Positions 1-8,335 of a DNA stretch of 64,000 bases are shown here, in pieces. The stretch is taken from the NCBI GenBank assembly GCA_037200845.1, contig JBBCGQ010000001.1, forward strand, positions 124,001 to 188,000, in the 5' to 3' direction. How positions within the stretch are numbered: the first letter of the stretch is position 1; each line of letters opens with the position of its first letter. The position numbers were made by a program, and so were the translations under genes. The notes under the pieces are model-generated. The model made no database searches. It was not told the origin of the DNA and saw nothing but the letters and a program-made list of their open reading frames with translations. This DNA comes from Bauldia sp. (GTDB lineage Bacteria; Pseudomonadota; Alphaproteobacteria; Rhizobiales; Kaistiaceae).

Positions 1-23
1 GTGGAAAAATTCGCTGTGAAAGG

Positions 24-180
24 AGGAGAGACACCCCTCCCCAAAACCGCGAAGTGCGGTTTTGGCCCTCCCGCAAGGGGAGGGCTCAAGCGGAGTTTGC
101 TGGAGCGTGGTGCTTCAACGGGACGAACCCTCCCCTCAAAACGCCGAAGGCGTTTTGGGGGGAGGGGTGTCTCCCCTCCT
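24..180 (+). repeat. Rep-A palindromic repeat, copy 1
   Basis: This is the first of seven copies of a dispersed non-coding element. The outer ends are inverted repeats built on GACACCCCTCCCCAAAAC and its complement. Inside are a CCGC...GCGG hairpin, a CCCTCCC-GGGAGGG hairpin and a GCCGAAGGC hairpin. In this copy the right-hand inner hairpin has lost its GCGGGAGGG arm, so the CCCTCCCCT runs directly into CAAAACGCC. No coding function is visible. It lies downstream of the minus-strand gene at 267-1328. Confidence 0.85.
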
Positions 181-207
181 TCCGCAGCCAAACAACTTGC
201 CGCCACC

Positions 208-238
208 AAAGAAAAGCCCGGCCTCGCGGCCGGGCTCC
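208..238 (-). terminator. Rho-independent terminator
   Basis: Read on the minus strand, GAGCCCGGCC-GC-GAGGCCGGGCTTTTC forms a GC-rich hairpin followed by a short T run. It lies about 30 bp after the stop of the secreted-protein gene 267-1328 and fits as its terminator. Confidence 0.75.
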
Positions 239-266
239 AATATCGTCACCAGCTATCGGCCGGGGA

Positions 267-1328
267 TCACTCCCAGGTCGAATACGCCAGCGTCAGCTTC
301 TTCGTCGCGCCGCCGGTGAGGCCGGTGATCTGGAACTGGCTGACGCGGCCCTGGTTGGTCGCGGCGCAGATGTAGCTGCCGACCGGCAGCGTGATGAGCG
401 GCACCGCGTTCGGACTGAAGGATGCCGCAGAGCAGCCGTCGTAGCCGCGGTCGGACTTGTTGCCGACGGCAAACTGCGCGCCGTTCATCGGCCTGAGGAA
501 CAACTGCGTCGCCGTCACCGCCTGGAACTGCAGGTCGGCGGCGGGGCCGCCCGGAACGTTGCCCTCGTCGAGATCGAGCGTGAACGTCTGCTGGACCGCG
601 ATCGTGCCGTCCGAATGGACCGGCTGGCTGCCGCCGCCGCTGCTCGCGCTCCACGTCGTGTGGTCGAAGTAGATGGTCATCGGGATCGGCAGACCCGGGA
701 TGCCGTTGACGTTGGCTACCCGCAGGCGGCCGAAGTTGCCGTCGCTCGTCTTGACGCACAGCCACACGCCGACCGGCAGTTGCGACTGCGGGATCGGGCC
801 GGCGCCATACGGTGCCGTCTGGCAATCGGCAAAGGTCGGCAGATGCGTGCCCTGCGGGCTGAGGCGCGTGTTGTTGACCGGCTCGAGCAGGCGCAGGAAC
901 GGATTGTCGGCGCGCAGGCGAATGTCGGGCGCTCCGCCGGCGTCGAGGTCCGCCACGCCATTGTCGACCAGCGTGATCGGGCCGTCGGAGACGATGCTGA
1001 CGGAGGGGCCCGGCGGCGGCGCCGAGACGCACTTGAACCGCTTGCCCGGAATCTTGGCGCAATTCTCGTTGACCGGAGCGGCGCGCGACATGGCGCCGGA
1101 GGATCCATAGGTGCACACCAGCACCTGCTGGCCGCTCGACAGATCGACCTTGTAGTCGGTGAGCGGGCTGACCTGCGAGTTGGTGGTCCAGCCCGGCGGC
1201 AGCGGCTCGACGATGGTGCGCGTCGCCTGGAAAAGCGGACAGGCAACCGTCGAGTCGGCGTGTGCCGACACCGCCGACAGCCCCATCGCAAAGCCGGCGA
1301 CGATCATAGTGCCCAAAAGGCTACGCAT
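267..1328 (-). CDS. Secreted protein of unknown function
   Basis: The protein is 353 residues. The N-terminus has a basic start, a hydrophobic stretch (about residues 5-20) and an AHA-like cleavage site near residue 24, so it is probably exported. The mature part is rich in Pro, Gly, Thr and Val and contains several Cys residues (for example in ACPLF and VCTYG). The two similar stretches around PDIRLRADNPFLRLLEPVNNT and ADLQFQAVTATQLFLRPMNG suggest an internally repeated beta-rich domain; each is followed by a Cys-containing segment (FADCQ, YDGCS) and then a LPVGV/YICA-like strand. I do not recognise a family. It is a single-gene unit ending at a strong hairpin terminator. Confidence 0.75.
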   Translation of the reverse strand: MRSLLGTMIVAGFAMGLSAVSAHADSTVACPLFQATRTIVEPLPPGWTTNSQVSPLTDYKVDLSSGQQVLVCTYGSSGAMSRAAPVNENCAKIPGKRFKCVSAPPPGPSVSIVSDGPITLVDNGVADLDAGGAPDIRLRADNPFLRLLEPVNNTRLSPQGTHLPTFADCQTAPYGAGPIPQSQLPVGVWLCVKTSDGNFGRLRVANVNGIPGLPIPMTIYFDHTTWSASSGGGSQPVHSDGTIAVQQTFTLDLDEGNVPGGPAADLQFQAVTATQLFLRPMNGAQFAVGNKSDRGYDGCSAASFSPNAVPLITLPVGSYICAATNQGRVSQFQITGLTGGATKKLTLAYSTWE

Positions 1329-1735
1329 GCGAACGTCCCTCCCGTTTCGGCCGAAGGGCCGACCGATCGATACTAGCTTAGCGCGCGGTACCTGAAACCC
1401 TGATGAACCAAATATTCAGCATGGCTTTGTCGTCAGCCATGCGTCCGCGAGCATCCGGTCCCGGTCCTGTGTTCGCGTTGACTATTTCGCCGGTTCCAGT
1501 AGAAGAAGCCCCGGTTTTCCCAAGGTCCGCCATGAACTTGCGCCTCGCTCTCCTGGCCCTTTTTGCCCGCCCGGCTCTCGCCGACGGCAAGGCCGTGGCG
1601 CGGAAAACCAAAACGAAAACCACGAAAACCGCTTAAGTTCTCGCTCCCGCCGCGACCTCTCTCCCCGGCATCGGGCGAGGGAAACGGGTCGGATGTGGCC
1701 CGAAGGATGAGCGGAGAGGGAACGGAGCTTTCAAG
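1329..1735. other. Intergenic region upstream of asd
   Basis: This 407-bp stretch separates the divergent secreted-protein gene and asd, so both promoters should lie here. It also contains a weak palindromic stretch at about 1657-1720 (CTCTCTCCCC...GGGAACGG / GCGGAGAGGG) that resembles the short intergenic repeats elsewhere in the window. A possible very small ORF is listed separately. No RNA gene is visible. Confidence 0.5.
1532..1636 (+). CDS. Possible small secreted peptide
   Basis: An ATG at 1532, preceded by AAGG, opens a 34-codon frame. Its N-terminus (MNLRLALLALFARPALADG) looks like a complete signal peptide. The rest is a short Lys/Thr-rich tail (KTKTKTTKTA). A signal sequence followed by only about 16 residues could be a genuine small basic peptide or a chance reading frame; the GC-rich context makes chance quite possible. 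There is no neighbour support. Confidence 0.2.
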   Translation: MNLRLALLALFARPALADGKAVARKTKTKTTKTA

Positions 1736-2770
1736 ATGGGTTTCAAGGTCGCGGTCGTAGGCGCCACCGGCAACGTCGGGCGCGAGATGCTCGCCACGCT
1801 GGACGAGCGCGGCTTCCCCGCCGACGAGGTCGTGGCGCTCGCCTCGCGCCGCAGCCAGGGGACGGAAGTCTCCTACGGCGACAGCGTGCTGAAGGTGAAG
1901 ACGCTCGACAACTATGACTTCTCCGACACCGACATCGCCCTGATGTCGGCGGGCGGCGCCGTCTCCAAGGAATGGTCGCCGAAGATCGCCGCCGACGGCT
2001 GCATCGTCATCGATAATTCCTCGGCCTGGCGCTACGACGCCGACGTGCCGCTGATCGTGCCCGAGGTCAACGCCGACGCGATCGTCGGCTTCCGCAAGAA
2101 GAACATCATAGCCAACCCGAACTGCTCGACGGCGCAGCTCGTCGTCGCGCTGAAGCCGCTGCACGACCGCGCCAAGATCAAGCGCGTCGTCGTCGCCACC
2201 TACCAGTCGGTGTCCGGTGCCGGCAAGGAAGCGGCGGACGAATTGTTCACGCAGACGCGCGCGATCTTCGTCTCCGATCCGGTCGAGTACAAGAAGTTCC
2301 CCAAGCGCATCGCCTTCAACGTCATCCCGCAGATCGACGTCTTCCTCGACGACGGCTTCACCAAGGAAGAATGGAAGATGGTGGTCGAGACCAAGAAGAT
2401 CCTCGACCCGAAGATCAAGCTGGTCGCGACCTGCGTGCGCGTGCCGGTGTTCATCGGCCACTCCGAGGCGGTGGCGATCGAGTTCGAGAATCCGATCACC
2501 GCCGACGAGGCCCGCGACATTCTACGCGAGGCGCCCGGCTGCCTGGTCATCGATAAGCGCGAGCCCGGCGGCTACATCACGCCGGTGGAAGCCGCCGGCG
2601 AGGATGCGACCTACATCAGCCGCATCCGCGAAGACCCGACCGTCGACAACGGCCTGATGCTGTGGGTGGTCTCCGATAACCTGCGCAAGGGCGCGGCGCT
2701 GAACGCGGTGCAGATCGCCGAGGTGCTGGTCAACCGCAAGCTGATCAAGCCGAAGCAGAAGGCGGCGTAA
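1736..2770 (+). CDS. asd: Aspartate-semialdehyde dehydrogenase
   Basis: This enzyme reduces L-aspartyl-4-phosphate to aspartate semialdehyde with NADPH, the branch point to lysine/diaminopimelate, threonine and methionine. The 344-residue protein is a normal length. It shows the N-terminal nucleotide loop GATGNVG (residues 9-15), the catalytic cysteine in NPNCST (Cys130), the SVSGAGKEA substrate loop (about 158-166), and the conserved RVPVFIGHSE segment with Arg235 and the catalytic His242. The ATG at 1736 is preceded by a purine-rich AGAGGGAACGGAG. It stands alone on the plus strand; the Hyphomicrobiales pattern places it near the leu genes, as here. Confidence 0.97.
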   Translation: MGFKVAVVGATGNVGREMLATLDERGFPADEVVALASRRSQGTEVSYGDSVLKVKTLDNYDFSDTDIALMSAGGAVSKEWSPKIAADGCIVIDNSSAWRYDADVPLIVPEVNADAIVGFRKKNIIANPNCSTAQLVVALKPLHDRAKIKRVVVATYQSVSGAGKEAADELFTQTRAIFVSDPVEYKKFPKRIAFNVIPQIDVFLDDGFTKEEWKMVVETKKILDPKIKLVATCVRVPVFIGHSEAVAIEFENPITADEARDILREAPGCLVIDKREPGGYITPVEAAGEDATYISRIREDPTVDNGLMLWVVSDNLRKGAALNAVQIAEVLVNRKLIKPKQKAA

Positions 2771-2838
2771 CGATGCCGGGAAAAGTGGGCACCGCCTTTC
2801 CGTCCGGCGTGGTGCGGTAGGAACGGGCGGCCGCGACG

Positions 2839-3243
2839 ATGGCAACCACGAGCGGCGCCCGCCACTGGGGAGGCTTCATCCTCTCCGGCGGCACCGCGTT
2901 CGTGGCCGATTCCGGCATCACGCTGATGCTCGCCCACTTCGGCCTCAACCGTTTCGTCGCGCGCCTGCTCGGCATCGCGGTGGCGATGGTCGTCGCCTGG
3001 CTGATGCACCGCCGCGTCACTTTCGCCATGGACGCCGGCGCCTCGTGGACCGAGTTCCTGCGCTTCGCGGCCGTGGCTGCCAGCGCCAACGCGCTGAACT
3101 TCGTGATCTACAGCCTGCTGCTGCTGGCGTTTCCGGCGCTGGCGACGCTGGTCGCCATCGTCATCGCGACGGCGATAGCCACGGTCGCCTCCTACCTTGG
3201 CTTCCGCCTCGGCGTGTTCCGCGAGCCTCCGCCGGTGGTGTAG
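2839..3243 (+). CDS. GtrA-family membrane protein
   Basis: This 134-residue protein has four predicted membrane helices (about residues 8-30, 35-55, 65-90 and 95-120). It carries the family's features: FILSGGTAFVADSGI near the start, an HRRVTF segment after helix 2, and a Y-GFR-VF motif at the C-terminal end. GtrA-like proteins are thought to flip or export polyprenyl-linked sugars or support cell-surface polysaccharide decoration. No glycosyltransferase partner lies beside it, so the substrate is unknown. It follows asd by 68 bp and may be co-transcribed. Confidence 0.85.
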   Translation: MATTSGARHWGGFILSGGTAFVADSGITLMLAHFGLNRFVARLLGIAVAMVVAWLMHRRVTFAMDAGASWTEFLRFAAVAASANALNFVIYSLLLLAFPALATLVAIVIATAIATVASYLGFRLGVFREPPPVV

Positions 3244-3289
3244 GCGGGGTTGGCGGCAGCGGTCGTTTCGGGACAGCGGTCATCCCGGG

Positions 3290-3462
3290 AGGATGAGAGA
3301 CACCCCTCTCCAAAACGGCGAAGTGCGGTTTTGGCCCTCCCACAAGGGGAGGGCTCAAGCGGAATTTGTTGGAGCGCAGTGTTTCAACGGGGATGAACCC
3401 TCCCCTTGTGGGAGGGTCAAAATGCCGAAGGCATTTTGGGCAGGGGTGTCTTTCATCCTCCC
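3290..3462 (+). repeat. Rep-A palindromic repeat, copy 2
   Basis: Same orientation as copy 1. Outer inverted ends, both CCCTCCC/GGGAGGG hairpins and the GCCGAAGGC hairpin are present with some substitutions (CCCACAAGGGG version, AATGCCGAAGGCATT loop). It fills most of the 329-bp gap between the GtrA-like gene and the FadL-like gene. Confidence 0.85.
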
Positions 3463-3572
3463 GAACGCCACGTTCCACCCACCGCATTTCGCCGACCACC
3501 CGCGAAATCTTGGTTAAAACTTTACTTCTTCCCGCGAGACTCAAGTGTCAGACAAATCGCGGGGGAGCTTCG

Positions 3573-4823
3573 ATGACCAACCGGCGCACAACCGGGCTGC
3601 TGCTTGCGGCCGGCCTGTTCTCGCTTGCCGCGACCGCGGCCCACGCCGGCGGGCTGGAGCGCGGCGGCTACGACATCGACCCGCTGTTCGACGCCACCAG
3701 GGTCACCGGATTCGTCTCCGAAACCTTCGTCATGCCCGAGCGCCGGCTGAACAACGTCGTCGACACCAACAACATCGACGGCATCGGCACCACCGGCACC
3801 GGCGGCGGCGCCACCGACGGGGTCCACGAGTCGCCCGCCTACACCGTGCCGAAAATGGGCATCAAGCTGGGCCTCGGCGACCACGTGGATTGCCTCGCCG
3901 ACTACTCGCAGCCGTGGGGCGCGCATCTCGATCCGGGCAACGGCTGGGCCGGCCTCAACAGCAACATCGAGACGCGGATCGACAGCGACAACTACGCCGC
4001 GACCTGCTCGTACCGCATGACCTTCGGCAAGGGTCAGGCCCGCATCATCGGCGGCCTGTTCTATCAGGAAGTCTCCGGCTTCAAGGTCCGCCAGGTAGTG
4101 CCGGACAGCACTGTCATCGGCAACGGCACGGGCCGCCTCGATCTCGCCGGCCACGGCGTCGGTTGGCGCATCGGCGCTGCCTACGAGATTCCCGAAATCG
4201 CGCTCCGCGCCAGCGTCCTCTACAACAGCAAGGTCGATCTCGGTAACATCACCGGCATGCTCGACATCAGCGAGGTGAACGGCTCGCCGCTCATCCCGAT
4301 CTTCGGCAATCAGGCGATGCCGCAGACGCTGGAGCTCAAGGCGCAGTCGGGTATCGCCAAGGACTGGCTGGCCTTCGGCTCGGTCAAATGGGTCGACTGG
4401 AGCACGTTTCAGATCGTCTCCTTCTGCTCGCAGGCGATCATGGGCACGCGGCCCTGCACCTTCGGCGACGTCGCCAAACTGGCCTCGCTCGACTTTCTCT
4501 ATCGCGACGGCTGGACGCTCTCCGGCGGCGTCGCGCACAAGTTCAGCGACCTGTGGAGCGCGCAGGCGTCGCTTGCCTGGGACCGCGGCACGACCACCGG
4601 CCTCTCGTCGCGCACCGATATGTGGACGCTGTCGGCCGGCGCCAGCTTCACGCCGCGCGCCGACATGGAACTCCGCCTCGGCGGCGCGCTCGGCATCCTC
4701 ACCGCCGGCTCGGTCGGCGCCGAAGCCGAAGCCGACGGCACCCTGCACGGTACCGACGTCAGCTACAGCTTCGGTAACGACCTGATCGCGGCACTGTCGA
4801 CGTCGTTCAAGATCAAGTTCTAG
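3573..4823 (+). CDS. OmpP1/FadL-family outer-membrane channel
   Basis: FadL-type beta-barrels carry hydrophobic compounds such as long-chain fatty acids across the outer membrane. From the ATG at 3573 (GGGGAG ribosome-binding site 7 bases upstream) the protein has 416 residues. It has a signal peptide (about 1-25, cleavage at AHA-GG), a GLERGGYDIDPLFD plug-like N-terminus, alternating amphipathic strands and a terminal Phe (SFKIKF) as expected for a BAM substrate. The open frame extends upstream to 3366 through repeat DNA, but the later start gives the proper signal peptide. Its stop overlaps the stop of the convergent pdxY gene in a shared CTAG. Confidence 0.88.
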   Translation: MTNRRTTGLLLAAGLFSLAATAAHAGGLERGGYDIDPLFDATRVTGFVSETFVMPERRLNNVVDTNNIDGIGTTGTGGGATDGVHESPAYTVPKMGIKLGLGDHVDCLADYSQPWGAHLDPGNGWAGLNSNIETRIDSDNYAATCSYRMTFGKGQARIIGGLFYQEVSGFKVRQVVPDSTVIGNGTGRLDLAGHGVGWRIGAAYEIPEIALRASVLYNSKVDLGNITGMLDISEVNGSPLIPIFGNQAMPQTLELKAQSGIAKDWLAFGSVKWVDWSTFQIVSFCSQAIMGTRPCTFGDVAKLASLDFLYRDGWTLSGGVAHKFSDLWSAQASLAWDRGTTTGLSSRTDMWTLSAGASFTPRADMELRLGGALGILTAGSVGAEAEADGTLHGTDVSYSFGNDLIAALSTSFKIKF

Positions 4824-5656
4824 AGGCGGGTTACCGTCACCCCGGCGGGCGCGGCCAGGAAGGCTTCCTGCCCCGCCGCCAGCGGCATCTCGTCGGCGCC
4901 GGTATCGGCAGCGAGCGCGACCAGTCGCAGCACCGCGGAGGTTGCCCGCTCCAGCGCGGCTTCCGGCCTGACGCCATCGAGCCGGTGCGCGAGGTAGAGC
5001 GCGGCGAACAGATCGCCGGTGCCGTGCGGCTCGTCGGCAATGCTGCGGTGGACCGCCAGATGCGTCCCCTCCGCCGTGACCAGCAGCGTCCCGATCTCGC
5101 CGTCCGCGGCGTGCGCCGAAGTCACCAGCACCTCGCGCGGCCCGAGCTTGCGCGCCGCCGCGATGAGCGCCGCGTTGTCGCCGATCGGCATGCCGGTCAG
5201 CCAGCCGAGCTCGTAGCGGTTGGGCGTCGCGATGTCGGCGAGCGGCATCGCGAGATCGCGGAGCGCGACCACCATCGCCTCCGGCTGGAACAGGCCGTAG
5301 TAGTCGCCGATGTTCGGGTCGCACAGGAACAGCGCCGCCGCGTTTCCGGCCTTCAGGGTGCGCATGAGTTCGGCGGCCGCCGCCACCTGATCGATCGTCC
5401 CAAAATATCCCGCCAGCAGCGCGCCGACTTCGCCCAGCCATTTCGCCTTGCCGAGGTCGGCGAGCAGCGCGCCGAAGCCGGCGTTATCGGGCGCGATGCG
5501 GCTGGCGCGGCCGTGGCCCGGATGCCATGGCAGGACCACGGTCGGCACCGACCAGACCGGGAAGCCCAGCCGCTCAAGGGCAAAGACCGACGCCCGGCCG
5601 CCGATGGCGCCGCGCGCGACGAGGCTGTTGACGACGATGACGGCAGATTTCGGCAC
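4820..5656 (-). CDS. pdxY: Pyridoxal kinase PdxY
   Basis: This PfkB/ribokinase-superfamily kinase phosphorylates pyridoxal in the vitamin B6 salvage pathway. The sequence shows the N-terminal VVNSLVARGAIGGR substrate segment, FLCDPNIGDYYGLF in the middle, and the anion-hole/catalytic motif HGTGDLFAALYL with the catalytic Asp. The length is about 278 residues. I choose GTG at 5656 because GGAG lies six bases upstream; a TTG two codons earlier is also possible. That GGAG belongs to a Rep-B repeat. The gene is convergent with, and overlaps by 4 bp, the FadL-like gene. Confidence 0.9.
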   Translation of the reverse strand: MPKSAVIVVNSLVARGAIGGRASVFALERLGFPVWSVPTVVLPWHPGHGRASRIAPDNAGFGALLADLGKAKWLGEVGALLAGYFGTIDQVAAAAELMRTLKAGNAAALFLCDPNIGDYYGLFQPEAMVVALRDLAMPLADIATPNRYELGWLTGMPIGDNAALIAAARKLGPREVLVTSAHAADGEIGTLLVTAEGTHLAVHRSIADEPHGTGDLFAALYLAHRLDGVRPEAALERATSAVLRLVALAADTGADEMPLAAGQEAFLAAPAGVTVTRL

Positions 5657-5662
5657 GGCCAA

Positions 5663-5694
5663 CTCCGCTTCCCCCGCGAAGGCGGGGGTCCAGG
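5663..5694. repeat. Rep-B short palindrome (single hairpin)
   Basis: CCGCTTCCCCCGCG-AA-GGCGGGGGTCCAGG is one hairpin unit of the Rep-B family. It abuts the start of pdxY, and its GAAGCGGAG end, read on the minus strand, supplies the purine-rich sequence just before the pdxY start codon. Confidence 0.75.
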
Positions 5695-5819
5695 ACGGCG
5701 TGAGTTAGCACGGCCCTCCTGAAGGCGGCGACTCCAATCCTTCGCCGCCTGTCGCACGCCTCTGGAGCAAACCACGCCGCCACGCTAAAGCATGGCCCGC
5801 GACCTTCGGAGTGAACGAG

Positions 5820-6737
5820 ATGCCTGCCAGCCTGCGCCCCCGCCGGAGCGCACTTTACGTCCCCGGCGCGAACGCGCGCGCCGTCGCCAAGGCGAAGACG
5901 GTGCCGGCCGACGTCATCATCTTCGACCTCGAGGATTCGGTCTCGACCGCCAACAAGGAGCGCGCCCGCGAGGCCGTCGCCCAGGCGGTCGCCGAGATGG
6001 TCAACGGGGCGCGCGAGATCGTGGTGCGCGTCAACGGCCTCGACACGCCGTGGATCGCCCGCGACGTCGCCGCGATGGTGGCCGCCAAACCGAACGCGCT
6101 GCTCCTGCCCAAGATCGCCCGCACCGACGACATCCGCCGCGCCCGCGCCGCGATCAGCGCCGCATCGCCGCCGAAGGACATGAGCCTGTGGGTGATGATC
6201 GAGACGCCCGCCGCGATCCTCAACGCCGCCGCGATCGCCGCCATCGCTTCGCTGCCGCCGCCGGCGATCACCGGCTTCGTCATCGGCACCAACGACCTCG
6301 CCGCCGAGCTCGGCGTGCCGCCGCGCCCGGGGCGCGCCGCGCTGCTGCCGCACCTGTCGCAGGCGCTGCTCGCCGCCCGCGCCCACGGCCTGACCATCCT
6401 CGACGGCACCTTCAACGACATCGACGACCGCAAGGGCCTGAAGGCGGAGTGCGTGCAGGGCCGCGAGATGGGCATGGACGGGAAGACATTGATCCACCCC
6501 TCGCAGGTGCCGATCGCCAACGACGCCTACGCGCCGGACGAGGAAGAATTGATCTGGGCGCGGAAGATCGTCGCGGCCTTCGCCGAGCCCGACAATTCCG
6601 GCGTCGAGGTGCTGGCGCTGGCCGGACGGATGGTCGAGCGGCTGCACGAACGCTCGGCCAAGCGCATGATCGCGATGGCGGAGGCGATCAAGGCGATGGA
6701 GGCGGATACGGCGGAGCCGAAGGCGCGGCGGAAGTAG
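5820..6737 (+). CDS. HpcH/HpaI-family CoA ester lyase (CitE/malyl-CoA lyase-like)
   Basis: Enzymes of this family cleave or make acyl-CoA esters such as malyl-CoA, beta-methylmalyl-CoA or citryl-CoA with Mg2+. The 305-residue protein shows RSALYVPGAN near the N-terminus, the metal-binding IIFDLEDSV, the RVNG(L)DTPW segment, MIETPAAIL with the metal-ligand Glu, GTNDLAAELG and a C-terminal GKTLIHPSQV. I start at ATG 5820, which has GGAG eight bases upstream; the GTG at 5811 lacks a site. The next gene on the chromosome is leuD on the opposite strand. Which CoA ester is used cannot be told from sequence. Confidence 0.88.
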   Translation: MPASLRPRRSALYVPGANARAVAKAKTVPADVIIFDLEDSVSTANKERAREAVAQAVAEMVNGAREIVVRVNGLDTPWIARDVAAMVAAKPNALLLPKIARTDDIRRARAAISAASPPKDMSLWVMIETPAAILNAAAIAAIASLPPPAITGFVIGTNDLAAELGVPPRPGRAALLPHLSQALLAARAHGLTILDGTFNDIDDRKGLKAECVQGREMGMDGKTLIHPSQVPIANDAYAPDEEELIWARKIVAAFAEPDNSGVEVLALAGRMVERLHERSAKRMIAMAEAIKAMEADTAEPKARRK

Positions 6738-6830
6738 CGCTGGACAGCCTACGCACTATTGTCGCCGCCCGAACTTCGCGGGGACGACAGCCGGGGCGAT
6801 GTCTCTTTGCAGGTTTCCAATACCCGGGCG

Positions 6831-6995
6831 GAGGAGAGACACCCCTCCCCAAAACCGCTGCGCGGTTTTGGCCCTCCCACAAGGAGAGGGCTCAGTGGAG
6901 TTTGTTCGAGCGCGGTGTTCCGCCAAGGATGAACCCTCCCCTTGCGGGAGGGTCAAAACGCCGAAGGCGTTTTGGGGAGGGGTGTCTCCCCTCCC
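6831..6995 (+). repeat. Rep-A palindromic repeat, copy 3
   Basis: Complete copy in the same orientation as copies 1 and 2: terminal inverted repeats, CCGCTGCGCGG hairpin, two CCCTCCC/GGGAGGG hairpins and GCCGAAGGC hairpin. It lies in the convergent gap between the CoA ester lyase and leuD and is followed at once by a Rep-B pair, so the 359-bp gap is almost all repeat. Confidence 0.85.
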
Positions 6996-7000
6996 CACAG

Positions 7001-7090
7001 CGTCATTCCGGCGAAAGCCGGAATCCAGCGGGCGATAATCGACCTCGCCGCACCCTTAGTGCTGGACCCCGGCTTTCGCCGGGGTGACGA
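7001..7090. repeat. Rep-B facing hairpin pair (GTCATTCCGG subtype)
   Basis: Two short hairpins, CGTCATTCCGGCGAAAGCCGGAATCCAG and CTGGACCCCGGCTTTCGCCGGGGTGACG, face each other across about 35 bp. The pair ends a few bases before the stop of leuD, so it lies in the leuD 3' untranslated region and could act as a transcription end or RNA-stabilising structure. Confidence 0.75.
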
Positions 7091-7096
7091 CGAAGG

Positions 7097-7702
7097 TCAC
7101 ACCCAGGGCCGCTCGACCGCCGCCGCCTTCTCGAACGCCGAGATCCGCTCCGTCTTCTCCAGCGTCAGCCCGACCTCGTCGAGCCCGTTCAACAGGCAAT
7201 GCTTCTTGAACGCGTCGATCTCGAAATGCACCACGCCGCCGTCCGGCCCGCGCACTTCCTGCGCCTCGAGATCGATCGACAAGGTCGCGTTGGCGCCGCG
7301 CTGTGCGTCGTCCATCAGCTTGTCGAGATCTTCCTTCGACACCTTGATCGGCAGGATGCCGTTCTTGAAGGCGTTGTTGTAGAAGATGTCGCCGAACTCG
7401 GTCGAGATCACCGAGCGGATGCCGTAGTCGAGCAGCGCCCACGGCGCATGCTCGCGCGACGAGCCGCAGCCGAAGTTGTCGCCGGCGACGATGATCTTCG
7501 CCGTCTTGTAGGCCGGCTTGTTCAGCACGAAATCCGGGTTGGGCGAGCCATCGTCGTTGTAGCGCAGCTCCGCGAAGAGACCCTTGCCGAGGCCGGTGCG
7601 CTCGATCGTCTTCAGGTAGTCCTTTGGAATGATCATGTCGGTATCGACGTTGATCATATTGAGCGGCGCCGCGACGGCGGTGAGCGTGGTGAACTTTTCC
7701 AT
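7097..7702 (-). CDS. leuD: 3-isopropylmalate dehydratase small subunit
   Basis: LeuD forms the LeuCD isomerase, which converts 2-isopropylmalate to 3-isopropylmalate in leucine synthesis. The 201-residue protein has the small-subunit signature [14 protein letters not shown] near residue 17-30, the [17 protein letters not shown] loop around residue 70-85, and the C-terminal [12 protein letters not shown]. The large subunit leuC is 3.3 kb away on the same strand, with deoD, the b561 remnant and two other genes in between, so the two subunits are not in a tight operon. Confidence 0.97.
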   Translation of the reverse strand: MEKFTTLTAVAAPLNMINVDTDMIIPKDYLKTIERTGLGKGLFAELRYNDDGSPNPDFVLNKPAYKTAKIIVAGDNFGCGSSREHAPWALLDYGIRSVISTEFGDIFYNNAFKNGILPIKVSKEDLDKLMDDAQRGANATLSIDLEAQEVRGPDGGVVHFEIDAFKKHCLLNGLDEVGLTLEKTERISAFEKAAAVERPWV

Positions 7703-7777
7703 CTGGCTTGCCTTTGCGGTCTCTTTCCCTCGCGGCCCGTGTCATGCGACGGTCGGTCCGCGAGGTCAAGGCTGCCG

Positions 7778-8278
7778 TCACCAACCGCTAGACTTCAGTT
7801 TTTCGATGTTTTGCAACAGCACGTCGTTGTTCTTCTCAACATTGCCAAGCAACTCGGCATTCCTCTCATTCTTGAGCTGAAGCGCGGTCGTCGATTGCAA
7901 GATGGAAGTCCAGTTTAGGTTCGGATCGACATCCGATGATTTTTGACCCGCTGCCGCCAGTTCCTTCAGTTTTGTCGTCAGCTCTGTGATAGCCGCAGCG
8001 TTCGCGTCCACCGCCTTTTTTAGATCAACAAGGCTGTTGGCACTGGCTTGAGCCGTTTCAACCACGAGGCCGTCTTTCGGCGAGAATACGATTTTCGTGA
8101 ACACGCCAGCACCCAGGAGCGCCACGCAACAAACCAACGCAATCGATGCAGTACCGCTGTTGAGTCCTCTGACGATACTGATTAGGAGGGCCGTCGCACC
8201 AACAGCGCCGACGATCACAGGCGCTAGCCACAGTAGGTCGCGAAGTATCATGAGGAACCCGCGGTAAACGATCTGCAC
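7778..8278 (-). CDS. Membrane-anchored coiled-coil protein, unknown
   Basis: The frame codes for 166 residues. Two hydrophobic helices lie in the first third (about residues 10-36 and 43-62). A long Ala/Leu/Lys-rich segment (about 75-115, TAQASANSLVDLKKAVD... to LKELAAAG) and a second heptad-like segment near the C-terminus (LQLKNERNAELLGNVEKNN) predict coiled coil. Base composition and codon use are less GC-biased than in neighbouring genes, which suggests recent arrival. An internal ATG at codon 10 is an alternative start. I do not recognise a family; a two-helix anchored coiled-coil protein of the LapA/DUF-type is possible. Confidence 0.65.
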   Translation of the reverse strand: MQIVYRGFLMILRDLLWLAPVIVGAVGATALLISIVRGLNSGTASIALVCCVALLGAGVFTKIVFSPKDGLVVETAQASANSLVDLKKAVDANAAAITELTTKLKELAAAGQKSSDVDPNLNWTSILQSTTALQLKNERNAELLGNVEKNNDVLLQNIEKLKSSGW

Positions 8279-8335
8279 CGTAGGATATCTTGAAACACAT
8301 CATTTGCTATTCATAGTTGTTCTCGGAGCATTCCA

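Noticed and set aside
24-180. Rep-A copies as small protein genes (repeated MREGQN.., RGVSPP.., GGETPLPK.. peptides)
   Set aside because: The same peptide scraps recur in both orientations wherever the repeat occurs. They are translations of palindromic repeat DNA, not genes.
1-1376. Frames in the left 1.4 kb on the plus strand
   Set aside because: They are antisense to the secreted-protein gene, whose signal peptide, terminator and codon use support the minus strand.
3522-5441. A 639-codon minus-strand frame over the FadL-like gene and part of pdxY
   Set aside because: It mirrors the FadL-like gene and then reads pdxY in the wrong phase.
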